In this document: positions 1-7,842 of the stretch, one piece after another
Numbering within the stretch: position 1 is the first letter of the stretch
Layout: each line of letters begins with the position of its first letter
Assembly (NCBI RefSeq): GCF_006170445.1
Contig: NZ_VCNA01000012.1
Span: 1 to 64,000 of the forward strand
DNA length: 64,000 bases
From: Brevibacillus dissolubilis
GTDB lineage: Bacteria > Bacillota > Bacilli > Brevibacillales > Brevibacillaceae
Direction of reading: 5' to 3'
Program-made: the position numbers and the translations under genes
Notes under the pieces: generated by a model
What the model saw: only the letters and a program-made list of their open reading frames with translations
What the model was told of the DNA's origin: nothing
Database searches by the model: none

Positions 1-43
1 TATTGCATACCCAGTTTTGAAGGTGCAACATCCTTCATAATAT

Positions 44-118
44 TCCTCAGTAGCTCAATGGTGGAGCAACCGGCTGTTAACCGGTAGGCTGGCGGTTCGA
101 GTCCGTCCTGAGGAGCCA
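44..118 (+). tRNA. tRNA-Asn (GTT)
   Basis: The cloverleaf folds with acceptor stem tcctcag/ctgagga, discriminator G and an encoded CCA. The anticodon loop ctgttaa reads GTT at 76-78. It is the first gene of an eleven-tRNA array; 1-43 holds nothing I recognise. Confidence 0.95.
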
Positions 119-119
119 T

Positions 120-195
120 GCTCCTGTAGCTCAGTCGGTAGAGCGTTTCCATGGTAAGGAAGAGGTCGCAGGTTCGATTCCTGTCGGGAGCACCA
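120..195 (+). tRNA. tRNA-Thr (GGT)
   Basis: Acceptor stem gctcctg/cgggagc contains a wobble pair, followed by discriminator A and CCA. The anticodon loop atggtaa gives GGT. It begins 2 nt after the preceding tRNA-Asn. Confidence 0.94.
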
Positions 196-206
196 TTTTA
201 TCACTT

Positions 207-283
207 GGCCCGTTGGTGAAGCGGTTTAACACAGCAGCCTTTCACGCTGTCATTCAGGGGTTCGAATCCCCTACGGGTCACCA
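207..283 (+). tRNA. tRNA-Glu (TTC)
   Basis: Acceptor ggcccgt pairs with acgggtc (one G-U), followed by A and CCA. Anticodon loop ctttcac gives TTC. The T arm is ggggttcgaatcccc. Confidence 0.94.
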
Positions 284-290
284 TCTATAC

Positions 291-366
291 GGAGGCTTAG
301 CTCAGCTGGGAGAGCATCTGCCTTACAAGCAGAGGGTCGGCGGTTCGATCCCGTCAGCCTCCACCA
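291..366 (+). tRNA. tRNA-Val (TAC)
   Basis: Acceptor ggaggct/agcctcc is followed by A and CCA. Anticodon loop cttacaa gives TAC inside a tctgc/gcaga stem. Confidence 0.95.
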
Positions 367-380
367 TCTAACATCATATC

Positions 381-465
381 GGGGAGATAGCGAAGTGGCT
401 AAACGCGGCAGACTGTAAATCTGCTCCCTCTGGGTTCGGCGGTTCGAATCCGTCTCTCCCCACCA
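381..465 (+). tRNA. tRNA-Tyr (GTA)
   Basis: This is a class II tRNA of 85 nt with a long variable arm. Acceptor ggggaga/tctcccc is followed by A and CCA. Anticodon loop ctgtaaa gives GTA. Confidence 0.95.
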
Positions 466-473
466 CTTCACAT

Positions 474-548
474 TGGGGTATAGCCAAGCGGTAAGGCAAC
501 GGACTTTGACTCCGTCATTCCTAGGTTCAAATCCTAGTACCCCAGCCA
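474..548 (+). tRNA. tRNA-Gln (TTG)
   Basis: Acceptor tggggta/tacccca is followed by G and CCA. Anticodon loop ctttgac gives TTG. Confidence 0.95.
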
Positions 549-552
549 TTGT

Positions 553-628
553 GAGTCATTAGCTCAGTTGGTAGAGCATCTGACTTTTAATCAGAGGGTC
601 GAAGGTTCGAGTCCTTCATGACTCACCA
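553..628 (+). tRNA. tRNA-Lys (TTT)
   Basis: Acceptor gagtcat/atgactc is followed by A and CCA. Anticodon loop cttttaa gives TTT. Pairing could be shifted by 1-2 nt at the 5' end (gtgagtc); the start at 553 is chosen because only this register leaves a discriminator base before CCA. Confidence 0.94.
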
Positions 629-640
629 TTTTCATAACAT

Positions 641-716
641 GCGGACGTAGCTCAATTGGTAGAGCGTCGCCTTGCCAAGGCGAAGGTCGAGGGTTCGAGA
701 CCCTTCGTCCGCTCCA
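641..716 (+). tRNA. tRNA-Gly (GCC)
   Basis: Acceptor gcggacg/cgtccgc is followed by T and CCA. Anticodon stem tcgcc/ggcga encloses loop ttgccaa, giving GCC. A second glycine isoacceptor closes the array. Confidence 0.95.
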
Positions 717-724
717 TAAAAGAT

Positions 725-801
725 GTGCCCTTAGCTCAGCCGGATAGAGCGTTTGACTACGAATCAAAAGGTCGGGAGTTCGAATCTCTCAGGGCACGCC
801 A
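725..801 (+). tRNA. tRNA-Arg (ACG)
   Basis: Acceptor gtgccct/agggcac is followed by G and CCA. Anticodon loop ctacgaa gives ACG, the inosine-modified arginine tRNA for CGN codons. Confidence 0.95.
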
Positions 802-816
802 TCTTACAAAAACAGT

Positions 817-893
817 CGGGAAGTAGCTCAGCTTGGTAGAGTACTTGGCTTGGGACCAAGGGGTCGCAGGTTCGAATCCTGTCTTCCCGACCA
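817..893 (+). tRNA. tRNA-Pro (TGG)
   Basis: Acceptor cgggaag/cttcccg is followed by A and CCA. Anticodon stem cttgg/ccaag encloses a loop with TGG. Confidence 0.93.
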
Positions 894-902
894 TTTAGTT
901 TT

Positions 903-976
903 GCGGGTGTAGTTCAATGGTAGAACTCCAGCCTTCCAAGCTGGTCGCGTGGGTTCGATTCCCATCACCCGCTCCA
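903..976 (+). tRNA. tRNA-Gly (TCC)
   Basis: Acceptor gcgggtg/cacccgc is followed by T and CCA. Anticodon loop cttccaa gives TCC. This is the last gene of the array, 12 nt before its terminator. Confidence 0.95.
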
Positions 977-987
977 TATGAAAAGAC

Positions 988-1023
988 AACGAGTAATCCT
1001 TTTGGGGATTGCTCGTTTTTTGT
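988..1023 (+). terminator. Intrinsic terminator of the tRNA array
   Basis: Inverted repeat acgagtaatcc / gggattgctcgt (one G-U pair) is followed by a run of Ts at 1015-1021. It follows the last tRNA directly and separates the array from rocF. Confidence 0.85.
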
Positions 1024-1090
1024 TTTGGAAGAAAAAATTACTGGGCTGAGTGCGGCTCATATGCTCATATCTATACAGATTTCTGTCTGG

Positions 1091-1120
1091 TTGAGTCATT
1101 TCACCTTCTAAGGCTACAAT
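1091..1120 (+). promoter_or_regulatory. Putative SigA promoter of rocF
   Basis: TTGAGT at 1091-1096 and TACAAT at 1115-1120 are separated by 18 nt. The match to the vegetative consensus is good (4/6 and 5/6), and it lies 34 nt upstream of the rocF start. Transcription would begin near 1127. Confidence 0.5.
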
Positions 1121-1153
1121 AAGAATAGCACATAAGGGGAAGGAGTAATGTTC

Positions 1154-2050
1154 ATGAATAAAAACATTAGTATTATTGGAGTACCCTTGGATTTGGGAGC
1201 TGACCGCCGTGGTGTAGAAATGGGGCCAAGTGCCATTCGACACGCGGGTGTGGTAGAGCGTTTAGAGGGTTTGGGTTATTCCGTAAAAGATATTGGTGAT
1301 ATTCCGGTGTCTCGTCCACAGACATTCAGCGAGACCGAAAATCATAAGTATTTGGATGAAGTATTTGAAGCAAATCATCTGCTGGCTGATGCTGTACGCA
1401 AGGAAGTCGAAGCAGGCCGTTTTCCGCTCGTGTTGGGTGGTGACCACAGCATTGCGATCGGGACAATTGCTGGGGTGGCAGCGAGCAAAAAGAACGTAGG
1501 GGTTATCTGGTTTGATGCGCATGGTGACCTGAACGTAGGGGAAACCTCGCCATCTGGTAACATCCATGGTATGCCTCTGGCAGCTAGTTTGGGACTGGGC
1601 CATAACCGTTTGGTGAACCTTGGTGGATATGCACCGAAGATCAAGCCGGAGAACATCGTCATCATCGGTGCCCGTGACCTTGATCCAGGGGAACGTAAAC
1701 TGATTAAGGAAAAAGGTATCAAGGTATACACCATGCATGAGATCGACCGTTTGGGGATGACGCGCGTGATGGAAGAATCGATTAAGCATGTCAGCAACGG
1801 CACCGATGGCGTGCACTTGAGCCTTGATTTGGACGGTCTGGATCCATTGTACGCTCCTGGTGTGGGTACGCCTGTGATTGGCGGGATTTCGTACCGGGAA
1901 GGTCATCTGGCTATGGAGATCCTGGCTGAGGCGGATATCCTGACATCCGCGGAGTTCGTAGAGGTGAACCCGATTCTCGACCGCGAAAACATGACAGCAA
2001 AGGTAGCGGTTGCGCTGATTGGCTCAGCGTTTGGTGACAAGCTGCTGTAG
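1154..2050 (+). CDS. rocF: Arginase
   Basis: This is a ureohydrolase that splits L-arginine into ornithine and urea in the cytoplasm, using a binuclear manganese centre. The 298-aa product has the three metal-binding signatures of the family: GGDHS around residue 96, DAHGD around 121, and the DLDGLDP form of DxDxxDP near 225. Its length is normal for Bacillales arginases. The start at ATG 1154 is preferred over the in-frame ATG at 1148. The strong ribosome site ggaaggag ends at 1145, giving 8 nt spacing to 1154 but only 2 nt to 1148, and the N-terminus MNKNISIIG then matches the family. The gene has its own promoter and terminator. RocF normally works in arginine catabolism; no roc partner genes are in the window. 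Confidence 0.95.
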   Translation: MNKNISIIGVPLDLGADRRGVEMGPSAIRHAGVVERLEGLGYSVKDIGDIPVSRPQTFSETENHKYLDEVFEANHLLADAVRKEVEAGRFPLVLGGDHSIAIGTIAGVAASKKNVGVIWFDAHGDLNVGETSPSGNIHGMPLAASLGLGHNRLVNLGGYAPKIKPENIVIIGARDLDPGERKLIKEKGIKVYTMHEIDRLGMTRVMEESIKHVSNGTDGVHLSLDLDGLDPLYAPGVGTPVIGGISYREGHLAMEILAEADILTSAEFVEVNPILDRENMTAKVAVALIGSAFGDKLL

Positions 2051-2165
2051 CGCTAATTTGGCTCAGCATTCGGAATAAGCTAGGGTAGCGCTGGTCAACG
2101 CTCTCAGTTAGGTAATACAGCAGACAAGCCATAAAGCATATCGGTAGCCATTAGGTTGGCATAAT

Positions 2166-2196
2166 AAAAAGAGAGGCAGACGCGCCTCTCTTTTTT
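2166..2196 (+). terminator. Intrinsic terminator of rocF
   Basis: Stem gagaggc (2171-2177) / gcctctc (2184-2190) with a 6-nt loop is followed by six Ts. A-rich sequence precedes it, so it may also serve the opposite-strand gene that ends at 2223. Confidence 0.85.
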
Positions 2197-2222
2197 CATA
2201 TCTAAATTAGACAACTTATTGG

Positions 2223-2411
2223 TTATACTTTACAATTACAAAGTAACTGGCTGCATAGTAGTGTCGGGCTCTGGAGCTGGTTCAAGAGCTTGTCCAGCTT
2301 TACACTTAATTCGAGGAGTTCAGGTGTGATGACAGCATGATGTTTGTACTGATCGTTCATCTCCCGGCGGACTACTTCAATTTCAGATAAAAGGGATTTG
2401 GTGCACATCAT
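2223..2411 (-). CDS. Spo0E-family aspartyl-phosphate phosphatase (small)
   Basis: A short protein of about 62 residues matches the Spo0E-like family pattern. It has an amphipathic first helix containing IEVVRREM, a loop, then a second helix with the signature SVKLDKLLNQ (family form SxxLDxLI). Known members dephosphorylate Spo0A~P and delay sporulation; whether this one acts on Spo0A is inference. Several starts are possible: TTG at 2426, and tandem ATGs at 2414, 2411 and 2408. The ggag at 2422-2419 (minus strand) favours ATG 2411 with 7 nt spacing. The cysteine-rich tail after the signature (LLCSQLLCNCKV) is unusual. It is transcribed away from sigW, convergent with rocF. Confidence 0.72.
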   Translation of the reverse strand: MMCTKSLLSEIEVVRREMNDQYKHHAVITPELLELSVKLDKLLNQLQSPTLLCSQLLCNCKV

Positions 2412-2530
2412 CATCACACTCCACAAAAAGGTTTCAATACATAATGATTCCCACTTTTATTATATAGAAAAACTGCAATAAAATAACCATTTTTAGCAAA
2501 ATTATTTCCAAAAAGTTCTTTTTAAACAGA

Positions 2531-2556
2531 TGAAACCTGATATGAAGTGGTTCGTA
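2531..2556 (+). promoter_or_regulatory. SigW-type (ECF) promoter of sigW-rsiW
   Basis: TGAAAC at 2531-2536 and CGTA at 2553-2556 are separated by exactly 16 nt, the textbook ECF SigW promoter of Bacillales. It lies 35 nt upstream of the sigW start, so autoregulation by SigW is strongly suggested. Confidence 0.88.
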
Positions 2557-2590
2557 TACCTTGATGTGCGATAACCTTTAGGAGGATAGC

Positions 2591-3154
2591 ATGGAATTTG
2601 TAGAGAAAAGATTGGTTCAGCGGGCCAAGCGCGGTGATCGGGAGGCTTTTGAAGAGCTTGTAGAGATGTACAAAGACAAGATCTATTCGCTGGCATATCG
2701 TATGGTAAGGAACCGTGAAGAAGCCGAGGATATTGCGCAGGAGACGTTTTTACGTGTGTATGCCAATTTCCAGAACTACAACGAGGAGTACAAATTCTCG
2801 ACTTGGATTTACCGGATCGCCACCAATCTTTGTATCGACAGAGGGCGAAAGAAAAAACCGCACTTCTCTTTAGATGAAGAGACACAGGATGACAGCGGTA
2901 TGGACTGGTATTCCCGCCTGCCATCGAAGGAAAAGACTCCAGAAGAAAAGGTCGTTGTGCATGAGCTGCAGGAGACGGTACAGGGGGCACTTACACAGTT
3001 GAACCCAAAATACCGCTCGATCATGATCTTACGGTATATTGAGGATCTTTCGCTGCAGGAGATCAGTGATGTGTTGCAATTGCCGATTACAACGATCAAG
3101 ACAAGGATTCACCGTGGACGGGAAGCATTGCGCGGGAAATTAAAATTCATGTAG
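2591..3154 (+). CDS. sigW: RNA polymerase ECF sigma factor SigW
   Basis: This extracytoplasmic-function sigma factor directs RNA polymerase to envelope-stress and antimicrobial-resistance genes. The 187-aa product has region 2 (about residues 15-85, including EDIAQETFLRVY and STWIYRIATN) and region 4 (about 125-180, helix-turn-helix SLQEISDVLQLPITTIKTRI). An acidic linker joins them. The start is set by aggagg just upstream at about 2580. The gene is followed after 18 nt by its anti-sigma factor, the standard SigW/RsiW pair. SigW regulons often protect against membrane-active compounds. A large antibiotic-type cluster begins about 8 kb downstream, but no regulatory link is visible. Confidence 0.95.
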   Translation: MEFVEKRLVQRAKRGDREAFEELVEMYKDKIYSLAYRMVRNREEAEDIAQETFLRVYANFQNYNEEYKFSTWIYRIATNLCIDRGRKKKPHFSLDEETQDDSGMDWYSRLPSKEKTPEEKVVVHELQETVQGALTQLNPKYRSIMILRYIEDLSLQEISDVLQLPITTIKTRIHRGREALRGKLKFM

Positions 3155-3172
3155 CGAAAGGAGCTTATCTCG

Positions 3173-3799
3173 ATGGATTGCAAACAAATTCGCCCCCTGA
3201 TCCATGGTTATTTGGATGAAGATATAGATTCGGAAAAAAATCAGATTCTGCAAGCCCATTTGCAGACCTGTGCAGAATGCCGTGAGATCATGCACGAGAT
3301 TCAGAAAGCGATCGCGTTTGTGCAGAGTGCATCGCATATTCATGCGCCGAGTGATTTTACAGCGAAGGTGATGGCTAAGCTGCCGGCTCCAACCAAGGCG
3401 AACCGGTTTGCCGGCTGGCTTCGGGCACATCCGTTTTTGTCCGCGGCGGCTGTGTTTTTATTGCTGATGGGAGGTAGCCTGGTCTCTTCCTGGGTCGATC
3501 AGGATGATTACCTGCAGGTGGCCTCATCTGAGATGGATAAGCTGAAAATCGATCAAAAACGGCATGTGGTGATCGTACCCGAAGGAACAACCGTGAGCGG
3601 GGATATCATCGTCCGGAACGGGAACGTGGAAGTCGAGGGGCAAGTAAACGGGGACGTGGTGGCCATTGACGGGGAGGTCCGGCTGATGGCATCAACGGCT
3701 CATATCGCCGGTAATCAGGAGTCGATTAAGCAGATTGTGGATTACATTTGGTATGAGTTAAAAAATATCGGAAATGACTTGCTTCCAATGACTCCATAG
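3173..3799 (+). CDS. rsiW: Anti-sigma-W factor RsiW (zinc-finger, membrane)
   Basis: This single-pass membrane anti-sigma factor holds SigW inactive until regulated proteolysis removes it. The 208-aa product starts with a ZAS zinc-binding fold, seen as H29-x3-C33-x2-C36. A hydrophobic segment at about residues 85-105 (FLSAAAVFLLLMGGSLV) is the membrane span. The extracellular part has a short bactofilin-like beta repeat around residues 140-165 (VSGDIIVRNGNVEVEG, VNGDVVAIDG). The ribosome site gaaaggag precedes ATG 3173. It is co-transcribed with sigW and closed by a strong terminator. Confidence 0.93.
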   Translation: MDCKQIRPLIHGYLDEDIDSEKNQILQAHLQTCAECREIMHEIQKAIAFVQSASHIHAPSDFTAKVMAKLPAPTKANRFAGWLRAHPFLSAAAVFLLLMGGSLVSSWVDQDDYLQVASSEMDKLKIDQKRHVVIVPEGTTVSGDIIVRNGNVEVEGQVNGDVVAIDGEVRLMASTAHIAGNQESIKQIVDYIWYELKNIGNDLLPMTP

Positions 3800-3820
3800 G
3801 GGAAAATAGAAGAAACAGGG

Positions 3821-3849
3821 AGCACGGCCATGGCGAGCCGTGCTTTTTC
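3821..3849 (+). terminator. Intrinsic terminator of sigW-rsiW
   Basis: Perfect 8-bp stem agcacggc (3821-3828) / gccgtgct (3837-3844) with loop catggcga and a following run of five Ts. Confidence 0.88.
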
Positions 3850-3897
3850 CGCAGATTTAATCTGTTTGTCTGTAAACAGGATGCAGGCGGAAATGAA

Positions 3898-4752
3898 ATG
3901 GAGCAGGGATGTGAGGACGTTTTGATCATAAGGTTCTTGGAAAGCCTTAACTACGCGAATTTACTGCGCTATGCGGTTGATATAACGTTGGTAACGTATC
4001 TGATCTACAAGCTGATCCTCCTGATCCGGGGTACGCGTGCGGTCCAGCTGCTGCGCGGGATTCTGGTGATTGTGATGACGTGGCTCGTCAGTAAGTATTT
4101 CGAACTGAAGACGCTGCACTGGCTGATGTCACAGGCCTTTACCTTCGGGGTTTTGGCGTTGGTGATTATTTTTCAGCCGGAGCTGCGCCGAGCGTTGGAG
4201 CAGCTTGGACGAGGCAAGCTGTTTTCGAGGTCGCATTCCACTGATGATGAAGAGACGGTTCAGCGGGTTGTGCAGGATGTAGCCAAATCTGTCACCTATA
4301 TGGCGAAGCGGCGGATTGGGGCGCTGATCGTGCTGGAACGCGAGACAGGGCTGAATGATTACGTGGAGACAGGGATTCAAATCCAGGGGAAAGTTACCTC
4401 GGAATTGTTGATCAATATATTTATTCCGAATACGCCGCTTCATGATGGAGCGGTCATTATCCGAAAAGATGCACTGCTGGCTGCCGGATGTTACCTGCCG
4501 CTCTCGGAGAATTCATCGATTTCCAAGGAGCTGGGGACACGTCACCGGGCCGCGATCGGGATGAGTGAGGTATCAGATGGTTTGTCCATCGTGGTATCTG
4601 AAGAGACAGGGCAGGTGTCGATCACGTATAACGGGGATATCACCCGTAACTTGACGGAAGAGGATCTGACCCGAATTTTGCTGGAGCAGCTGAATCCGCA
4701 ACAGAGCAAGTCCATGGGAAGTCGTTTGCAATGGAGGCGAAAACATGGATAG
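3898..4752 (+). CDS. cdaA: Diadenylate cyclase CdaA
   Basis: This membrane enzyme makes c-di-AMP from two ATP, the messenger that controls potassium and osmolyte balance and is linked to cell-wall synthesis. The 284-aa product has three N-terminal membrane helices (about residues 18-95) and a DAC domain with the catalytic signatures H182-D183-G184-A185 and R215-H216-R217. The start is uncertain. ATG 3898 has aggcgg 7 nt upstream, while TTG 3922 has gagga 4-5 nt upstream and gives the 276-residue length and N-terminus more typical of the family. The gene overlaps cdaR by 8 nt, which suggests coupled translation. The order cdaA-cdaR-glmM is conserved in Firmicutes; GlmM and CdaR are known to modulate CdaA. 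Confidence 0.94.
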   Translation: MEQGCEDVLIIRFLESLNYANLLRYAVDITLVTYLIYKLILLIRGTRAVQLLRGILVIVMTWLVSKYFELKTLHWLMSQAFTFGVLALVIIFQPELRRALEQLGRGKLFSRSHSTDDEETVQRVVQDVAKSVTYMAKRRIGALIVLERETGLNDYVETGIQIQGKVTSELLINIFIPNTPLHDGAVIIRKDALLAAGCYLPLSENSSISKELGTRHRAAIGMSEVSDGLSIVVSEETGQVSITYNGDITRNLTEEDLTRILLEQLNPQQSKSMGSRLQWRRKHG

Positions 4753-5983
4753 ATGGTTAAACAGTCATTGGTTTGCCCGAAGTGTGGCTTTGCTGCTAGC
4801 CATCATGCTTTGGATGGTGGTTAATTTTGAACCGGAGTCCGGGGCAACGACGGAAGTGGCACAGCCTACGTTTATCGAGGGGGTAAAGATTACTCCGTAT
4901 TATGATTCCGAACGCTTTGAGGTCGTCAAACAGCTGCAGACGGTACGCGTGGCGGTAGAGAGTACCAATCCGTTTTTCCGTTATAATAATTTCTTTACCA
5001 CCGACAGTTATGAGTTCTTCGTCGATGCCAAAGGGCTTGGCAAGGGTACGCATAACGTCGCGGTGCAGTACAAGGGCTTCCCTGAGGGTACCGTGGTGAA
5101 CATCACCCCAAGCGTCGTGCCGATCACCTTGGAGGAGAAGCAGATCGTCGAAAAGGATGTCAGCATCGATCCGATTGGGAAGGTGGCTCTGGGCTACAAA
5201 GCGGGAGAAGCGATTGTCAAACCGTTCCGCGTACATGTGAAAGGACCGGCCAGCCAGCTGAAGAATATCGGCTTGGTCAAGGCGACGGTCAATCTCGAAG
5301 GGGCCAAGGAGGAAATCACCGATACCGTGCCGCTCAAGGTGTACGATAAGACAGGATCACCGATGCAGCGGGTAGAGGTATATCCGCCGACAGTCGAGGT
5401 AAAAGTACCGGTAACAAGCCCTTACCTGTTAATTCCATTGAAAATGAACTTGACGAATGACCTGCCGGATGGCTATAGTTTGGCTAGTATAGTAACAAGT
5501 GTGGAAGAAGCCACTGTCTACGGGCCACAGGATGTCATCAAGTCGGTTACGACATACCCAGGGCCTGATATTGATTTGTCCAAAATCAAATCAGACTTGG
5601 TATTGCAGCTCAAAATGCCGTTGATGCCGGGTGTGGTAAAAGTAGAGCCGGAGTTCATCGAGGTATCACTCAAGGTGGTACCGTCAGAGACGAAGCGCTT
5701 GGAGAACGTGCCGCTTCGCATAAGTGGACTAGCTGACAAGCTGACGGCAAGAGTGTTGGCTGCTGACGGTCAGGAGGTCACGACCGTGAATTTTGATGTA
5801 ATCGGTGCACCGCAGAATCTGCGTGGATTGACTGTAGAGGATGTACAGGTGCTGGTCGATGTGAGCAGCTTGCCGGTTGGTGTGCATGAAGTACCGGTGA
5901 CGTACAATCCGTTGCCGAACTATCTCAAGGTAGCACCGACTGCGGTCAAGCAGGTAACCGTGGAAATCACGAATAAACCATAA
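4745..5983 (+). CDS. cdaR: CdaA regulatory protein CdaR (YbbR-domain protein)
   Basis: This membrane-anchored extracellular protein contacts CdaA and tunes its activity. The 412-aa product has one N-terminal hydrophobic anchor (about residues 10-27, [16 protein letters not shown]) and then a chain of about four YbbR beta-domains, for example around residues 55-125, 135-220, 225-310 and 320-405. The start ATG 4745 lies inside the cdaA end and follows ggaggcg. It sits between cdaA and glmM, the standard c-di-AMP operon. Confidence 0.92.
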   Translation: MDRWLNSHWFARSVALLLAIMLWMVVNFEPESGATTEVAQPTFIEGVKITPYYDSERFEVVKQLQTVRVAVESTNPFFRYNNFFTTDSYEFFVDAKGLGKGTHNVAVQYKGFPEGTVVNITPSVVPITLEEKQIVEKDVSIDPIGKVALGYKAGEAIVKPFRVHVKGPASQLKNIGLVKATVNLEGAKEEITDTVPLKVYDKTGSPMQRVEVYPPTVEVKVPVTSPYLLIPLKMNLTNDLPDGYSLASIVTSVEEATVYGPQDVIKSVTTYPGPDIDLSKIKSDLVLQLKMPLMPGVVKVEPEFIEVSLKVVPSETKRLENVPLRISGLADKLTARVLAADGQEVTTVNFDVIGAPQNLRGLTVEDVQVLVDVSSLPVGVHEVPVTYNPLPNYLKVAPTAVKQVTVEITNKP

Positions 5984-6041
5984 GAGACATAGGAATAACC
6001 ATAGGCTAATATCTGTAGAAGTTAGGAAAAGAGGGACAAGG

Positions 6042-7388
6042 ATGGGGAAATATTTTGGTACAGACGGGATTCGCGGCGTAGCGAATGCGCAATTGACGCC
6101 TGAGTTGGCGTTTAAGGTAGGGCGCGTCGGCGGTTACGTGCTGACTCGACATAAACAAGAAGGCAAACCAAAAGTAGTGATTGGACGTGACACTCGTCTG
6201 TCTGGTCATATGCTGGAGAACGCGTTGATCGCAGGTCTGCTTTCCGTGGGAGCAGAAGTCGTGCGTCTTGGTGTCATCGCGACATCCGGTGTTTCCTATC
6301 TGACCCGCGCATTGGGTGCGGATGCTGGTGTCATGATCTCTGCATCTCACAACCCGTACCCGGATAATGGGATCAAATTCTTCGGCGGCGACGGCTTTAA
6401 GCTCAACGACGAAGTGGAAAGCGAAATCGAACAATATCTGGACGCAGCAGAAGATACACTGCCACGTCCAACCGGCGATCAAATCGGTACGGTCCTCGAT
6501 TACTTGGAGGGCTGTCAAAAATATCTGTCTCACTTGAAAAACACGGTTAACGAGCGTTTTGACGGCATGAAGATCGTGCTCGACTGTGCCAATGGTGCGG
6601 TATCCTCTCTCGCTGCGCGTCTGTTCGCAGATGTAGAAGCAGAGGTCATCACGATCGGGGCAAGCCCGAATGGTGTCAACATCAACGAAAACTGTGGCTC
6701 CACTCACCCAGAGCGTCTGCAGGAGGAAGTCGTGAAGCACAAAGCTGTGCTTGGTCTTTCTTTTGACGGGGACGCTGACCGTTGTATCGCGGTGGATGAG
6801 AACGGTCAGATCATCGACGGTGACTTCATCATGGCGATCTGTGCCCGTGCGCTCAAAGCAAAAGGTAAGCTGAACAACAACACCATCGTGACCACTGTCA
6901 TGGCCAACCTTGGTTTCTACAAAGGTATGGAAGAGTGCGGGATCAATACAACCAAAACCGCAGTAGGCGACCGTTATGTAGTGGAAGAGATGATCCGTGG
7001 AGGCTACAACTTCGGCGGGGAGCAATCCGGTCACATCATTTTCCTCGATTACAATACGACTGGGGATGGACTTCTCACTGGTCTGCAAATCCTCAACATC
7101 ATCAAGGAAACAGGCAAGCCACTCTCTGAGCTGGCCCGCGTGATGACCAAGTTCCCGCAGCTGCTGGTGAACGTACGCGTCGAAGACAAATCCAAGCTCT
7201 CCGGCAATGCGGTGATTGAGCAAGCGATCCGTGATGCGGAAGATGCACTCGCAGGCAATGGCCGTGTGCTGGTGCGTCCATCCGGTACAGAACCGCTTGT
7301 CCGCGTCATGGCAGAAGGTCCAGACGAAGCCGAGCTGCAAAAGATCGTCGGCAACATCGTAGACATCGTGAAAGCCGAGCTTTCCTAA
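6042..7388 (+). CDS. glmM: Phosphoglucosamine mutase GlmM
   Basis: This enzyme interconverts glucosamine-6-phosphate and glucosamine-1-phosphate on the route to UDP-GlcNAc for peptidoglycan. The 448-aa product has the four marks of the alpha-D-phosphohexomutase family: FGTDGIRG at the N-terminus, the phosphoserine loop SASHNP with Ser102, the metal loop DGDADR near residue 245, and the phosphate-binding RPSGTEP near residue 410. The length is normal. It follows cdaR by 58 nt and probably shares its transcript. GlmM of other Firmicutes binds and inhibits CdaA. Confidence 0.96.
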   Translation: MGKYFGTDGIRGVANAQLTPELAFKVGRVGGYVLTRHKQEGKPKVVIGRDTRLSGHMLENALIAGLLSVGAEVVRLGVIATSGVSYLTRALGADAGVMISASHNPYPDNGIKFFGGDGFKLNDEVESEIEQYLDAAEDTLPRPTGDQIGTVLDYLEGCQKYLSHLKNTVNERFDGMKIVLDCANGAVSSLAARLFADVEAEVITIGASPNGVNINENCGSTHPERLQEEVVKHKAVLGLSFDGDADRCIAVDENGQIIDGDFIMAICARALKAKGKLNNNTIVTTVMANLGFYKGMEECGINTTKTAVGDRYVVEEMIRGGYNFGGEQSGHIIFLDYNTTGDGLLTGLQILNIIKETGKPLSELARVMTKFPQLLVNVRVEDKSKLSGNAVIEQAIRDAEDALAGNGRVLVRPSGTEPLVRVMAEGPDEAELQKIVGNIVDIVKAELS

Positions 7389-7404
7389 TAGGCAATGCAA
7401 GTGT

Positions 7405-7433
7405 AAGGGAGTGGCACAATGCTGCTCCCTTTT
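7405..7433 (+). terminator. Probable terminator after glmM
   Basis: Stem aagggag (7405-7411) / ctccctt (7425-7431) with a 13-nt loop and a short T run (tttt then gc). The T tract is weak, so partial read-through into the glmS leader is possible. Confidence 0.55.
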
Positions 7434-7460
7434 GCATAAAATTAGGTATCAAATAAAGCA

Positions 7461-7489
7461 TTGTACACTTGCCTAAGCTGTGATAAAGT
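7461..7489 (+). promoter_or_regulatory. Putative promoter of the glmS ribozyme transcript
   Basis: TTGTAC at 7461-7466 and TAAAGT at 7484-7489 are separated by 17 nt, a moderate SigA match placed about 75 nt before the ribozyme cleavage site. Confidence 0.38.
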
Positions 7490-7559
7490 ATTCTAGTGAT
7501 TCATCTCATAGACTTTTGGAAAGGTGGTGAATATAAGGGAAATTACCTGTGGTTTGACA

Positions 7560-7735
7560 ATTGTAAAGCGCCAGCACTGTGGCTGCCCGACATGGAGCAC
7601 AGTGGACGAGGAGGAGGTTTATCGAATGTTTCGGCGGATGCCTCCCGGATGCTTGTATCAGCGCCGCAAAGTTCAAGGACAAAACAGCAGGGTAACCGGC
7701 TGGACAAAACCTGAACATGATACAGATACACCGAA
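7560..7735 (+). ncRNA. glmS ribozyme (glucosamine-6-phosphate-activated)
   Basis: This self-cleaving leader RNA uses glucosamine-6-phosphate as coenzyme and shuts off glmS when the product is plentiful. The conserved core is present: AGCGCC at 7567-7572, with cleavage expected after A7567, then a variable P1 hairpin cactgtg...cacagtg. It continues through gacgagga at 7605, ggtttatcgaa, and ggcggatgcctcccgg at 7633-7648. The peripheral helix is closed by tgtatca...tgatacag. The exact 3' limit is uncertain. A GC-rich hairpin at about 7763-7783 lies between the ribozyme and glmS. A 72-codon reading frame across this RNA is fortuitous. Confidence 0.93.
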
Positions 7736-7842
7736 ATGAGGTTAATCAAGTACAACACGAGAACGGCGGGGACGCAGCCCCGTCATAAGCAGCTTAGATG
7801 GGATGTGTCCCCTGCCGTATTTTGAAAGGGGATTATTTATAC

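Noticed and set aside
271-549. Open frame antisense to the tRNA genes (contains GFEP and DSNRR)
   Set aside because: It is the reverse complement of several tRNA genes; such frames are known spurious products of tRNA arrays.
6006-7400. Long minus-strand frame opposite glmM
   Set aside because: It is a mirror of a real gene. Its product is rich in Cys/His and has no family features; the same applies to frames opposite glmS (7837-9546), the P450 (12493-13515) and pksG (14083-15003).
7496-7714. 72-codon frame upstream of glmS
   Set aside because: It lies across the glmS ribozyme core, has no ribosome site and no recognisable protein.
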